Shown: positions 43,877 to 53,484, numbered from the stretch's first letter. The stretch is DNA of 64,000 nucleotides from Robinsoniella peoriensis (GCF_000797495.1 NZ_JTGN01000004.1:186001-250000); one strand, 5' to 3'. Notes: generated by a model from the sequence alone, not told the origin. Program-made: numbers and translations.

Positions 43877-46249
43877 TTAATTTTCACCAACTGATTGTTT
43901 TCTCCCGGAAATAGAACCTGCTGAATTTTTCCCCTGGCTTATGTGAATAATCATAGACACGATTCGTTCCAGCAACAGAGCTCCTACAGAAGCAAATCCC
44001 AGTACCAGTACCGCTTCAAAGCTAAGTCCTTCGATTTTGAGCAATGAATGAAACAATGTAATCGCTGCAATGAATCCAAACGTCATCGTACTGCATACAA
44101 AAACTCTCAGTTTTGTAAATGGAGCACTGGATCTGATCACTGCGGCAATACTCACAATACCTACCAGAAGATACGCTGCCGTATTCATTTGCCCTGCACC
44201 GATTCCAAGCAGCGGGGCTGCCAGATAAACAGACATGATACCAAATATAATGGCGACGGCATTCGGCACAGCTCTTCGAAACGCTGCCGGAAGAAATTTT
44301 TCTCCCACTTTATTTCCATTGGGTTCAAACGCAGTTAAGAATGCCGGATAAGCTTCAATCGCAGCATCTATCAGTGTAATTTGTATCGGAATAAATGGAA
44401 ACGGCATATTTAACAAGATACAGATCACCGTTAATAACACGGAGTATATGGTTTTTACAAAAAATACCCCTGCTACTCTGGTTACATTATTTACTACTCT
44501 CCGGCCCTCCAAAAGCACATCCGGCAGGGAAGAAAAGTCAGAATCCAGCAATACTACCTGAGCAACCTGCTTAGCCGCATCACTTCCTTCGGCAACGGCA
44601 ATACTGCAGTCCGCTTCTTTCAGTGCCAGCAGATCGTTCACCCCATCCCCTGTCATTGCTACCGAATGCCCCTGTTCTTTCATTGCCTGCAGAAGCTGTT
44701 TTTTCTGTAATGGAGTAGTTCGTCCGAATACGGTGTATTTTGAAGTAATCCGGGTTAGATCTGCCTCTTCCGCTATGGTGCTCATATCAATATACGCCCG
44801 GTAATTAGCCAGCCCTGCCTCTTTACCAATTGAAGATACTGCTGCCGGATTATCACCGGAAATGATCTTAATCTCCACGCCTTCCTTCCTGAAATACCGC
44901 AGTGTTTCCGAAGCATTTTCCCGCACCTTATCATTGATAACGACAGCCATTAACGGGCAGACTCTTGTAAGGGTTTCGTCCGGCTGTACCTGGTCCCGGG
45001 TGATGCCTGCAATAATAACCCGCTTTCCATTTTCAATCTCTTTTTGAAGAAATCCCGGTATCCTGCCATCTAACAGACGTTCCGGCGCTCCGACAACAAA
45101 TGTTCCGCCCCCCTCAAAAGAAACTGCACTCCACTTTCTCTGGGAGGAAAATGGTATTTTACCGATAACTGTATAAGAATCTTCCTCCTTGTAGTATTCC
45201 TTCAAAGCCTGGAAAGTAGCATTATTGTCATCACTGTAATGTAAAAAACTGCCCATCATTTTATGGAAATCCACCTCGATGCCGCTTTCCTTCGCCAGAT
45301 CATAAGTCCTGCTCACCTGCATTTTCCCCTCGGTAAGCGTCCCTGTTTTATCCAGGCAAAGAATATCCACATGGGCAAGGGATTCCAGTGAATACAGATC
45401 CTGTATCAGAACCTTTTGTTTCGCCAGCTTTATCACACCGCCAGCCAGTGAAATGCTGATCAGAAGAACCAATCCTTTGGGCAGCATTCCAAGTAATCCG
45501 GCCGCACTGGATACTACCGCACTGAAAGTCGAATCCCCTCTTAAGAAAAATGCTTCCGCAAAAAGGATCACGCCCAGCGGAATAATCAGGAAACTTGTAA
45601 CCTTCGTAACTTTTTTCATAGAATTCATCAACTCTGAGTTAACGCTTCTCATTTTCTTTGCTTCTTCTGAAATCTTTGCAGCGTAATTTTCGTTCCCTAC
45701 ATGTTCTACCTGCGCGTAACATTTCCCGCAGATTACACTGCTTCCGGAAAGCAGCCTGTCTCCGGCTCTTTTTATAACAGAATCCGATTCTCCTGTCAGA
45801 AGTGACTCATTTACTTCCAGCTCTCCTTCCATCACAATAGAATCGCAGCTGATCTGCCTTCCGCTTTCCAGAAGCATTATATCATCCAATACAATCTCTT
45901 CCACTGAAATCGTCTGCTCTTCACTATCCCGGATTACTGTTACTGTGGGCATGGATAATAATGATAATTCTTCCACCAGTTTTTTCGCCTTTAATTCCTG
46001 TGCAATCCCAATGATAATATTTAAAAGAATAATACCGGTAAACACCATATTGGACCAGGCACCCACTACTGCCAGGGCAACTGCGATCAGCGCATTCAGC
46101 AGATTAAACAGAGTAAACACATTAGACTTAATAATTTGTCCTTTTGTCTTTGTAATATTGCTCTGTACAATATTCTGCTTCCCCTCTTTTATCCTGTCTG
46201 CTATTTCATTTTTATTTAATCCCGACTTACAATCAACCTCTGCTTTCAT
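43877..46249 (-). CDS. P-type cation-transporting ATPase, CtpE-like
   Basis: This 790-residue membrane pump has the phosphorylation motif CLDKTGTLTEGKM, actuator loop LLTGESDSV, hinge motif VAMTGDGVNDLLALKEADCS and about ten transmembrane segments. KSNVFTLFNLLNALIAVALA at the N-terminus is typical of the CtpE-like subgroup, whose studied member is linked to calcium. No N-terminal heavy-metal domain or CPx motif is present, so copper or zinc export is unlikely. Ion specificity is inferred. It is monocistronic and divergent from the phasin-like/AarF operon. Confidence 0.92.
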   Translation of the reverse strand: MKAEVDCKSGLNKNEIADRIKEGKQNIVQSNITKTKGQIIKSNVFTLFNLLNALIAVALAVVGAWSNMVFTGIILLNIIIGIAQELKAKKLVEELSLLSMPTVTVIRDSEEQTISVEEIVLDDIMLLESGRQISCDSIVMEGELEVNESLLTGESDSVIKRAGDRLLSGSSVICGKCYAQVEHVGNENYAAKISEEAKKMRSVNSELMNSMKKVTKVTSFLIIPLGVILFAEAFFLRGDSTFSAVVSSAAGLLGMLPKGLVLLISISLAGGVIKLAKQKVLIQDLYSLESLAHVDILCLDKTGTLTEGKMQVSRTYDLAKESGIEVDFHKMMGSFLHYSDDNNATFQALKEYYKEEDSYTVIGKIPFSSQRKWSAVSFEGGGTFVVGAPERLLDGRIPGFLQKEIENGKRVIIAGITRDQVQPDETLTRVCPLMAVVINDKVRENASETLRYFRKEGVEIKIISGDNPAAVSSIGKEAGLANYRAYIDMSTIAEEADLTRITSKYTVFGRTTPLQKKQLLQAMKEQGHSVAMTGDGVNDLLALKEADCSIAVAEGSDAAKQVAQVVLLDSDFSSLPDVLLEGRRVVNNVTRVAGVFFVKTIYSVLLTVICILLNMPFPFIPIQITLIDAAIEAYPAFLTAFEPNGNKVGEKFLPAAFRRAVPNAVAIIFGIMSVYLAAPLLGIGAGQMNTAAYLLVGIVSIAAVIRSSAPFTKLRVFVCSTMTFGFIAAITLFHSLLKIEGLSFEAVLVLGFASVGALLLERIVSMIIHISQGKNSAGSISGRKQSVGEN

Positions 46250-46520
46250 TTTACCATCCTCTCATCAGCCGGTGAATATCTGTCCGGCCATTTCTGTAAA
46301 AGGTCATATTAAGATTTTAGTCTAACCTTTTTATGTAAAGTCTGTGTAAAGTCAGGCTAAACAATTTCTTAATAATTCATGGATAAATTATAATTTTGTT
46401 CTTATGTATAAAATCTTAATAAATTTATAAAATTTTCCTAAAAGCGAAAAATCGTCTGATAATATGTTATACTATAAAAATAGTAACTGTACATCAGCAA
46501 ACATAGAAAGGACGACTTAT

Positions 46521-46976
46521 ATGGAACTAGGTGAAGGTTTAAAGAAAATATTTCTGGCAGGCGTTGGCGCAATTGCTACCACAGCGGAATCTACCATGGA
46601 GATCATAGATACCCTTGTAAAAAAAGGTGAGATTACCGTTGAACAGGGTAAGGTATTAAATGAAGAGTTAAAGCGGAATGCCAAAGAAAAAATGAACGAC
46701 CATGTAACTGTCAATATTGTAAGGGAATACAAAGATGTCATGAAAGCAGTAAATCACATGACCGAAGAGGAACTGGAAGCATTAAAAGAAAAAATTGCTG
46801 CAATGGAGAAAGAAAAGCCAAACTGCTCCTGTGAAAACGGGGAAGATTGCTGCTGTAACTCTTCTGATGAAAGTGAGAATTGCTGCTGCAGTTCTGACGA
46901 AACCGAAGATTGCTGCTGCAAATCGGCAGAAGCACAAAACGATATAAGCGGAGAAGAAAAGGATCATGACCAATGA
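46521..46976 (+). CDS. Phasin-like protein with a cysteine-cluster tail
   Basis: This 151-residue protein's N-terminal part resembles phasin-related small proteins (FLAGVGAIATTAESTMEIID, KKGEITVEQGKVLNEELKRN) and is helical to about residue 105. The tail is extraordinary: CSCENGEDCCC, then SENCCC and TEDCCC, giving eleven cysteines within about 35 residues set in an acidic Ser/Asp/Glu-rich context. These may bind metal or form disulfides. The start at 46521 has an AAAGGA site; the upstream in-frame ATG has none. It overlaps the AarF gene by 11 bases, a common pairing for these proteins. Confidence 0.82.
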   Translation: MELGEGLKKIFLAGVGAIATTAESTMEIIDTLVKKGEITVEQGKVLNEELKRNAKEKMNDHVTVNIVREYKDVMKAVNHMTEEELEALKEKIAAMEKEKPNCSCENGEDCCCNSSDESENCCCSSDETEDCCCKSAEAQNDISGEEKDHDQ

Positions 46977-48591
46977 TACTTTAAAACAGGACATCCCCCC
47001 ACTGAATACCAGGGAGGAAGATTTCCCCGGCGGTCGTCTGAAAGACATCCTGGACGTACTGAAAAAGCATCATATCACCCGTGGCTTATCGCCGGTAAAG
47101 CTGCGGGAAATATTAGAAGATCTGGGTCCTACTTATGTAAAGCTGGGACAAATCATGTCTATGCGCTCTGATATGCTGTCGGAAGCATATTGCAAAGAAC
47201 TTTCAAGACTTCGTACGCAGGTGAAGCCCTTGTCTTTTGATATCATAAAATCTGTTATAGAAGAAGAGCTTGGACGGCCATCCGGTGAGATATTTTTAAA
47301 AATTGATCCGCTGCCTCTGGGCTCTGCTTCTATTGCCCAGGTGCATATGGCGTCTTTATCAGATGGTACAAACGTTGTAATAAAAGTACAGCGACCGGCA
47401 ATTAAAGAAACCATGTCCAATGACATAAAACTTCTTAAGAAAGCAGTCCGTATTTTAAAAATAACAATGGGAACCGGTAATTTAATTGATTTTAAAACGG
47501 TTCTGGATGAGCTCTGGAAAACCGCACAGGAAGAGATGAATTTCCTGCTGGAAGCCAGAAACCTGGATTTATTTTATAAAAACCAGGAAGAAATTGTCTA
47601 CATCACCTGTCCTCAGGTTCTGCACGAATACACCACTTCCCGCATGCTGGTTATGAATTATATCGAAGGAATCCCCATTGATCATATTACAGATCTGGAA
47701 AAACAGGGCTATGACATGACGGAAATCGGAGAAAAGACAGCGGAGAATTATTGTAAACAAATTCTGGAAGACGGTTTCTTCCATGCTGACCCCCATCCCG
47801 GCAATATCCGCATCTCAGGCGGACAGATTGCATGGCTGGATCTTGGTATGACCGGTCATTTATCTGAATTTTACAAACAGCTCTTAAGAAGGGCCATACT
47901 TTCTATCTTAAAAAACGATATTTATGAGCTAAAAAATGTACTTCTGGCTTTAGGCGAAGCAAAAGAACGAATTAACCATGCCCGGCTGTATACGGATATT
48001 GATGACATTGTAAGTAAATATGTCTCCATGGATTTTGGCAATATGAAACTGGGAGAACTGATCGAAAAACTCCTGGATATGGTAAAGGAACACCACATCG
48101 CCATTAATATGGATATTACACTGCTGGGGCGAAGTATGATTACAATGGAAGGCACGCTCAGCATCTGCTCACCCAAAGTAAATATACTGCAGATTCTCTC
48201 TGCCCACATGTCATCGCTCTTACTAAAGGAATTGGACTGGAAAAAAGAGATTTTGCACAAAGGCCGATCTATCTACACTTCCTTTGATAAGTTCCTGGAT
48301 ATTCCGGCTCAGTTGTCCGATCTCCTGAATATAACGAAAAATGGTCAGGCAAAAATAAATCTAGAGATACCTGATTCCAGGGAATTCCTATATGGAATGC
48401 ACCGTATGACGGACCGATTGGTTCTGGGAATTCTGGCTGCTGCATTATTTATCGGCTCCAGCCTCATCTGTATGACCGATATAACTCCGGAAATCTTCTA
48501 TATGCCATGGATTAGTTTTGCCGGGTTTTCTCTTTCCGGGATTCTGATAATCTGCCTGCTGATTCAAATTATTTTCAGACGAAAAAAATAA
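46966..48591 (+). CDS. AarF/ABC1/UbiB family atypical kinase
   Basis: This 541-residue protein shows the ABC1 hallmark stretch LGPTYVKLGQIMSMRSDMLS (the KxGQ region), PLGSASIAQVHMASL with the Ala-rich nucleotide loop, VVIKVQRP (Lys), FHADPHPGNIRI and AWLDLGMTGHLS (metal-binding Asp). Two C-terminal transmembrane helices (LGILAAALFIGSSLIC and the final segment) anchor it. Family members are linked to quinone/isoprenoid lipid handling; no ubiquinone genes are present here. It overlaps the phasin-like gene and ends at a strong terminator. Confidence 0.93.
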   Translation: MTNDTLKQDIPPLNTREEDFPGGRLKDILDVLKKHHITRGLSPVKLREILEDLGPTYVKLGQIMSMRSDMLSEAYCKELSRLRTQVKPLSFDIIKSVIEEELGRPSGEIFLKIDPLPLGSASIAQVHMASLSDGTNVVIKVQRPAIKETMSNDIKLLKKAVRILKITMGTGNLIDFKTVLDELWKTAQEEMNFLLEARNLDLFYKNQEEIVYITCPQVLHEYTTSRMLVMNYIEGIPIDHITDLEKQGYDMTEIGEKTAENYCKQILEDGFFHADPHPGNIRISGGQIAWLDLGMTGHLSEFYKQLLRRAILSILKNDIYELKNVLLALGEAKERINHARLYTDIDDIVSKYVSMDFGNMKLGELIEKLLDMVKEHHIAINMDITLLGRSMITMEGTLSICSPKVNILQILSAHMSSLLLKELDWKKEILHKGRSIYTSFDKFLDIPAQLSDLLNITKNGQAKINLEIPDSREFLYGMHRMTDRLVLGILAAALFIGSSLICMTDITPEIFYMPWISFAGFSLSGILIICLLIQIIFRRKK

Positions 48592-48633
48592 GCTTTGATT
48601 TCCGTAATGACCGGATATCAAAGCTTATTCTTT
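48590..48633 (+). terminator. Terminator of the phasin-aarF operon
   Basis: A 10-bp stem AAGCTTTGAT / ATCAAAGCTT starts within the aarF stop codon, has a 17-base loop, and is followed by ATTCTTTTTATT. Confidence 0.75.
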
Positions 48634-48777
48634 TTATTCCTTATCGCCATTAACTGCCCCCAGACGCACAGATGGTTTTGTTTTCCCGTGGAAATCACTC
48701 CCCATGGTTTTTATCAGTCCCAATCTGTCTGCCAGTTCACAGTAGTATGCAGTCTGCTCTGGATAATTGGGCGATTC
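48634..48777 (-). pseudogene. C-terminal remnant of a PHP-domain phosphoesterase
   Basis: Directly after the acetyltransferase stop, and in the same frame, 47 codons read YPEQTAYYCELADRLGL and then GSDFHGKTKPSVRLG before a stop. This is the characteristic C-terminal motif of TrpH-type PHP phosphoesterases (the GSDFHG loop holds metal ligands). No start codon or upstream domain is present. It appears to be the tail of a gene whose body was lost when the acetyltransferase came to lie next to it. Confidence 0.7.
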
Positions 48778-49419
48778 CTATATATGGAATTCCCCGTCTA
48801 CCTTTCTATCCTTCGTATAATACTCCTTGTCACGCTCCGTTATCTGACGCATAACCCTGCATGGATTTCCTACCGCCACTACGTCTGCAGGTATATCGTG
48901 GGTAACTACACTGCCTGCTCCAATAACCGAATTCTTTCCGATTCGGACTCCCGGTAAAATCACTACATTCGAACCGATCCAGACATCATCTTCAATTACA
49001 ACCGGAATGGAAAACTGCGTACCCCGGCGGCGGAATTCATAATTTACCGGATGACCGGTAGCGGAAATTGTTACATTCGGTGCAATCATGACATGATCTC
49101 CGATATACACATCAATATCATCCACAATTGTCAGATTAAAGTTAGCATAGAAATAATCTCCAATATGTACATTACATCCATAAGACATAAATACCGGTGC
49201 TTCAATCCAGATGTGTTCTCCCATTTCTCCAAGAAGTTTTCCCAAAATCTCTTTTTTTGCCTTCAGGTCAGAGGGACGGGTTGCATTATAATCAAAAATC
49301 AATTCTTTGCAATCCTGTCTCTGTTTCTCAATTAATTTCTCGTATCTCTGATCCTCTTCACTTTCATTTCCTTCTTCGTAGTATAAAAATCCTTTTTCCA
49401 TGCGTTCTTTTAATGTCAT
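48778..49419 (-). CDS. Maltose/galactoside O-acetyltransferase-like protein
   Basis: This 213-residue hexapeptide-repeat acyltransferase begins with the Mac domain TLKERMEKGFLYYEEG. The left-handed beta-helix shows VHIGDYFYANFNLTIVDD, ISATGHPVNYEFR (catalytic His) and VWIGSNVVILPGVRIGKNSVIGAGSVVT. It would acetylate a sugar hydroxyl using acetyl-CoA. GGAGG five bases before the ATG at 49419 decides the start over an upstream ATG. It follows greA by 14 bases. A PHP-phosphoesterase tail follows its stop. Confidence 0.92.
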   Translation of the reverse strand: MTLKERMEKGFLYYEEGNESEEDQRYEKLIEKQRQDCKELIFDYNATRPSDLKAKKEILGKLLGEMGEHIWIEAPVFMSYGCNVHIGDYFYANFNLTIVDDIDVYIGDHVMIAPNVTISATGHPVNYEFRRRGTQFSIPVVIEDDVWIGSNVVILPGVRIGKNSVIGAGSVVTHDIPADVVAVGNPCRVMRQITERDKEYYTKDRKVDGEFHI

Positions 49420-49433
49420 CTCTGCCTCCATAT

Positions 49434-49937
49434 TTAAAAACTTCTGATTTGATCTGCCTCATCTTCCAAGGTCTTTTCAATCGACCGAATCACAATATAA
49501 TATCCATAATTGTCATTTACCCTGATAAAAATACGGTCATTTACCTTGTGTCCCATAATTGCTTTTCCAATGGGAGATTCCGTACTGATTAATCCTTTCA
49601 TGGAATTTCCTCTGATGGATGTAACCAGCCTGAATTTTTCAGAAACTTCGTCTTCTTCAAAATAAACTTCTACTGTATTATTTAATCCCACTTCATCTTC
49701 CCTGGAATCATCGGTAATAATCTCTGCTGTTTTCAGCATCCTCTCCAGATAACGGATTCTGCTTTCATTTTTGTTCTTGTCCTTTTTAGCCGCATGGTAT
49801 TCAAAATTTTCACTCAGATCTCCATGTGCTCTGGCTTCCTTCACTGCTTCCAGTGCTTCTTTGCGCACAACCAGTTTTCTGTGCTCGATTTCTTCTTCTA
49901 TCTTCTTTACATCGCTTTTCGTCAGCTTTTCCCGCAT
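49434..49937 (-). CDS. greA: GreA/GreB-type transcription elongation factor
   Basis: This 167-residue protein has an N-terminal antiparallel coiled coil (about residues 1-80: LTKSDVKKIEEEIEHRKLV, ARAHGDLSENFEYHAAKKDK; the tip acidic residues in GDLSEN rescue backtracked polymerase) and a C-terminal FKBP-like domain (NTVEVYFEED, STESPIGKAIMGHKVND). Compared with typical GreA the C-terminus is slightly divergent, so it may be a second Gre-like paralogue in this genome. It is probably co-transcribed with the acetyltransferase gene. Confidence 0.85.
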   Translation of the reverse strand: MREKLTKSDVKKIEEEIEHRKLVVRKEALEAVKEARAHGDLSENFEYHAAKKDKNKNESRIRYLERMLKTAEIITDDSREDEVGLNNTVEVYFEEDEVSEKFRLVTSIRGNSMKGLISTESPIGKAIMGHKVNDRIFIRVNDNYGYYIVIRSIEKTLEDEADQIRSF

Positions 49938-50096
49938 TTTGGCTCCTTTCTTCCAGATTGATTCCTTATTAGTTACTTGTTGGTTTTTGGTTTGTTCCAG
50001 TTTTTTCTGTTAATGATGCCAATTATATACTATCCTGCTCTGTTTGTCATTGCATTTTTTTGCGGAACTTCCCGATTTAATTCGGTTTATTTTTCA

Positions 50097-50939
50097 TTAT
50101 TTACCCTTATCTTTATGGCATAATTTACGATACTCCGCCGGCGAGACACCGTAATGCCTTTTGAACTGAATATAAAAGGTCTGCCTGGAATTCATCCCGA
50201 TCAGAAGATCAATCTCACCAATGGGAATCCGGGAGTTTTCTAACAGATCTTTTGCAGCTTTCATTCGGCATTCCATTACATACTGCCAAATTGTACATCC
50301 GGCTTCCCGTTTGAAAATCCGTTCCATGTAAGTGGAATTTAAGTGAACCTGTTCTGCTATTTCCTGTATATTTGAGAGCTTGCAGAAATAATTTCTGATA
50401 TACTCCTTTATCTGGACTATATATGCCTTAACCGAAGGATTTTTACTGTAATAAGCATCTGCTGTATCCATTAAGAATTTATTCGTCAGCGTAGCAATAT
50501 ATATTTCCCGGTTTTTATCCTGGCATTCACTGTGCAGCCTTCCGAAATCCCCAAGCAGCAGATGTGCATCTTCAATCACGCTGCATCCGTTCAACTGACG
50601 CAGAAATTCTCCCAGCTGCCTGTCATGCTCTGCCAGGGCAGCAAAAGAAAGCATGGGTATGTTCATTTCTTTTAACCGGAACTCCCCTCCCATAACTGTG
50701 CAGGGTACATTTCGGTCAAAGACTTTTTGATGTGGATATTCTCCTTCTATAATGATCATATTTTTCTTTTTTAATCGGTATTCTTTTTCACCGACGATAT
50801 AAGTGCAGGCACCTTCTAAGATATAATTTATTTCCAGGCCCCCATGTGAATGCTTTTCCATACTGTAACATTTCCAATTCCCATTCACATAACAATGCTG
50901 GGGCCAAATGATCTGATTTTCTACTTTTGGACTTTCCAT
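50097..50939 (-). CDS. AraC family transcriptional regulator
   Basis: This 280-residue protein has an N-terminal cupin sensor (HSHGGLEINYILEGACTYIVGE, about residues 28-50) and a C-terminal double helix-turn-helix (about 175-275: NIQEIAEQVHLNSTYMERIFKREAG, IPIGEIDLLIGMNSRQTFYIQFKRHYGVSPAEYRK; key part RIFKREAG and GVSPAEYR). GGAG precedes the ATG. It is divergent from the aldo/keto reductase gene 116 bases away, which it probably controls in response to a sugar-like ligand. Confidence 0.92.
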   Translation of the reverse strand: MESPKVENQIIWPQHCYVNGNWKCYSMEKHSHGGLEINYILEGACTYIVGEKEYRLKKKNMIIIEGEYPHQKVFDRNVPCTVMGGEFRLKEMNIPMLSFAALAEHDRQLGEFLRQLNGCSVIEDAHLLLGDFGRLHSECQDKNREIYIATLTNKFLMDTADAYYSKNPSVKAYIVQIKEYIRNYFCKLSNIQEIAEQVHLNSTYMERIFKREAGCTIWQYVMECRMKAAKDLLENSRIPIGEIDLLIGMNSRQTFYIQFKRHYGVSPAEYRKLCHKDKGK

Positions 50940-51055
50940 AATGTTCTCCTTATGTTAAAAATACAAACCTATCATAAAATATCCAGTCCGAAAAGTCCAT
51001 AGTATAAACTACTTTTCTGATATAAAATGTATAAAAAACCAGAAAGGAAATAATT

Positions 51056-52057
51056 ATGTACACAGCTGATCCTACAAGATACGACAATAAAATGCAATAT
51101 CATAAATGCGGAAACAGCGGCCTGTATCTCCCGGCATTATCCCTGGGAATGTGGCACAACTTTGGTTCCGTCAATAACTTAGAGGATATGAAAAAAATTC
51201 TGTTCACCGCATTTGATAACGGAATTACACATTTTGACCTCGCCAATAATTACGGTCCGGTCTATGGCAGTGCAGAAACCAATATGGGACAAATCCTGAA
51301 ATCTGACCTGATGCAATACCGGGATGAACTGATCATTTCATCCAAAGCCGGATACGACATGTGGAAGGGACCATATGGTAACGGCGGTTCCCGTAAATAC
51401 CTCACTGCAAGCCTGGATCAAAGCCTGAAGAAAATGGGACTTGATTATGTAGATATCTTTTACCACCACAGACCCGACCCGGATACCCCCCTGGAAGAAA
51501 CCATGCTGGCACTTGACCAGATTGTGCGCCAGGGTAAAGCCTTATATGTTGGCATATCCAATTATAAAAAGGAAGAAGCCAGCAAAGCATATGCTATCTT
51601 AAAAGAACTGAAAACACCATTTGTCATCCACCAGCCTTCCTATTCCATGTTAAACAGATGGATAGAAGAAGATGGATTAAAAGACTTCTTATTCGACCAC
51701 GGTATAGGCTGCATCGCATTCAGCCCGCTTCAGCAGGGCATACTAACCGGTAAATATTTAAACGGTATTCCTTCTGATTCCCGTATAGGAGGTCACAAAA
51801 GCCCCTATTTACACGAAAAAGACTTGAATGCCGAAATGCTTCATAAGGTTCAGCAATTAAATGAACTTGCTGCAAATAGAGGCCAATCGCTGACCCAGAT
51901 GGCTCTTGCCTGGATTTTAAGAGATGGAAAGGTAACCTCCGTACTCATCGGTGCAAGTAAGCCGGAGCAGATTCTGGAAAATATAAAGGCACTTGAAAAC
52001 ACCTCTTTTACAGAAGAAGAACTGAAACAAATAGATAGTATCGTCTGCCATTCATAA
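51056..52057 (+). CDS. Aldo/keto reductase, YghZ/GAP-reductase-like
   Basis: This 333-residue TIM-barrel NADPH oxidoreductase carries the catalytic tetrad in ITHFDLANNYGP (Asp, Tyr), ISSKAGYD (Lys) and DIFYHHRPDPD (His). C-terminal SVLIGASKPEQILENIKAL is the cofactor-binding segment. Similarity of layout is to YghZ-type L-glyceraldehyde-3-phosphate reductases and Kv-beta-like proteins. GAAAGGAAA precedes the ATG. It is divergent from an AraC regulator and followed by a strong terminator. Confidence 0.93.
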   Translation: MYTADPTRYDNKMQYHKCGNSGLYLPALSLGMWHNFGSVNNLEDMKKILFTAFDNGITHFDLANNYGPVYGSAETNMGQILKSDLMQYRDELIISSKAGYDMWKGPYGNGGSRKYLTASLDQSLKKMGLDYVDIFYHHRPDPDTPLEETMLALDQIVRQGKALYVGISNYKKEEASKAYAILKELKTPFVIHQPSYSMLNRWIEEDGLKDFLFDHGIGCIAFSPLQQGILTGKYLNGIPSDSRIGGHKSPYLHEKDLNAEMLHKVQQLNELAANRGQSLTQMALAWILRDGKVTSVLIGASKPEQILENIKALENTSFTEEELKQIDSIVCHS

Positions 52058-52090
52058 GTATTGTGAGGGTTTGTCAAGATCCTAACGTAA

Positions 52091-52135
52091 AAAATCAGGT
52101 CAGAAACCTTTATTGGATTTCTGACCTGATTTTGC
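52091..52135. terminator. Bidirectional terminator after the aldo/keto reductase
   Basis: A 16-bp stem AAAATCAGGTCAGAAA / TTTCTGACCTGATTTT with an 11-base loop lies 34 bases after the reductase stop and before the convergent gene ending at 52181. A/T runs occur at both ends. Confidence 0.88.
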
Positions 52136-52180
52136 ACTGCTTCCGTGCACTGCAATTTACATATCTACCAGACATTTATA

Positions 52181-53197
52181 TCACGGAATAACAGATGATT
52201 TTATTTCATGAAGCATATCATCCAACTCATATAACGAATCCTGTTCCAGCCTTATCTCACAATATTTGCAAATATCCTTAAGCGCAGCTAACACCCATGG
52301 ATTTCTGGCACGAATTACTTTCATAAGTCCATTTTTTTCCACATATAAAATAAAAAACTGTAATATTTTATCAATTTCATTTGTATCCATTTGCAAATAA
52401 TCCAATTCTATAATTGTTCCCGAATTCCCGTCCAACGCAATAAACAGTAATGGATTAACCGGTCTGTCATGTCCTATTTCCTGAACTCTGGTATTCATAT
52501 ACGCAATATCAATTACAAGTTCTGTATTGCTCTTTTTCAACCCTTTTAAGCGTTTTTTTACTGTATCATCCCGAAAAGTAACTTTAGGAAAATTTTTTTG
52601 AATTTTAGGGTAAGGTATTGCAAAGTTCTGCCACTCATCACGTTCTTTATTATAGACACGTCTCACCATTTCTCCATGTTCAAAATCTACCTTAAGTCCT
52701 CTATAGACAACACTTACAAAAGCCATAATAAGCCCTTTAAAGGTCTCAAGTAAAACTTTAACTTCCCGTTCATCCGGAATATAAGGTGCATATCTCTTCT
52801 TAAATGATTCGAAATATAGCCATTCCCCTTTGTCTCTGAATTTATACCCAAGTTCCCTGATTAATTTTTTCTGCTCTGGTGGAACATCTTCTCTATCCCC
52901 AAAACAGCAGCTTAAACTTGACTGTTCAAACATCACATATTCAAAGGGAAGACCCAATTTTTCCATTGATGTAAGCATTTCAAAATCTTCCAGACCTTCT
53001 ACCCCCTCATAAACGCCAACACCATAATAATTTCCGCCGGATCCCATGATACTACAAAAAACATCTTCCCCGGATTCTTGCAGTTCTATGGACACAAGAT
53101 CACAGTCCCAAAAATATTTCCAGGGCTCTAAAGCCTTTAGTTCCAATGCAACCTGATATAATTCTTTCCACAATGTAATCGATGCTTCTTTTCTCAA
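52181..53197 (-). CDS. Uncharacterised protein, DUF7309/DUF6930-like
   Basis: This 338-residue soluble protein has two apparent domains: an N-terminal one (LWKELYQVALELKALEPWKYF, SIMGSGGNYYGVGVYEGVEG) and a C-terminal alpha/beta one (TELVIDIAYMNTRVQEIG, PLLFIALDGNSGTIIEL). The pattern recalls Firmicutes proteins annotated with DUF7309 and DUF6930; I am not certain. The start appears to be TTG at 53197 with GGGAG about ten bases before it. No function is known. It stands alone between two terminators. Confidence 0.6.
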   Translation of the reverse strand: MRKEASITLWKELYQVALELKALEPWKYFWDCDLVSIELQESGEDVFCSIMGSGGNYYGVGVYEGVEGLEDFEMLTSMEKLGLPFEYVMFEQSSLSCCFGDREDVPPEQKKLIRELGYKFRDKGEWLYFESFKKRYAPYIPDEREVKVLLETFKGLIMAFVSVVYRGLKVDFEHGEMVRRVYNKERDEWQNFAIPYPKIQKNFPKVTFRDDTVKKRLKGLKKSNTELVIDIAYMNTRVQEIGHDRPVNPLLFIALDGNSGTIIELDYLQMDTNEIDKILQFFILYVEKNGLMKVIRARNPWVLAALKDICKYCEIRLEQDSLYELDDMLHEIKSSVIP

Positions 53198-53414
53198 ATT
53201 GTATTTTCTCCCTTCTCTTGAGTACGAATTAAATTGTTTTCAATCCATACAGGTAAACATTTGGCATCTGTATATCGCATCCTTACTGTCCATCCCATGG
53301 TTGATAAAATAAGCCGTAATATTTTTTAGCTCTTCCTTGCTTATTCTCTTGTCTTATCCATGTATTTCCAGGAAATCAGTCAGGAATGCGTTTGCCATCC
53401 CGCAGAACTTTCTG

Positions 53415-53460
53415 ATTAAAATTAATCCCTAATGCGAAATTCTCTCAGGGATTAACGGTA
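53415..53460 (-). terminator. Terminator of the GTPase-NYN gene
   Basis: On the minus strand TTAATCCCT / AGGGATTAA (53447-53455 and 53422-53430) forms a 9-bp stem with a 16-base loop followed by TTTTAAT, 30 bases after the stop. The rest of the 53198-53484 gap holds a short frame with an internal stop (about 53240-53415) that I do not recognise. Confidence 0.6.
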
Positions 53461-53484
53461 ATAATAAGAGTCCCAGCGAGGAAA

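Noticed and set aside
53240..53415. Short minus-strand frame containing AFLTDFLEIHG-stop-DKRISKEELKNI as a pseudogene
   Set aside because: It looks protein-like on both sides of one stop codon, but I cannot link it to any family and it overlaps a probable terminator; too weak to call.
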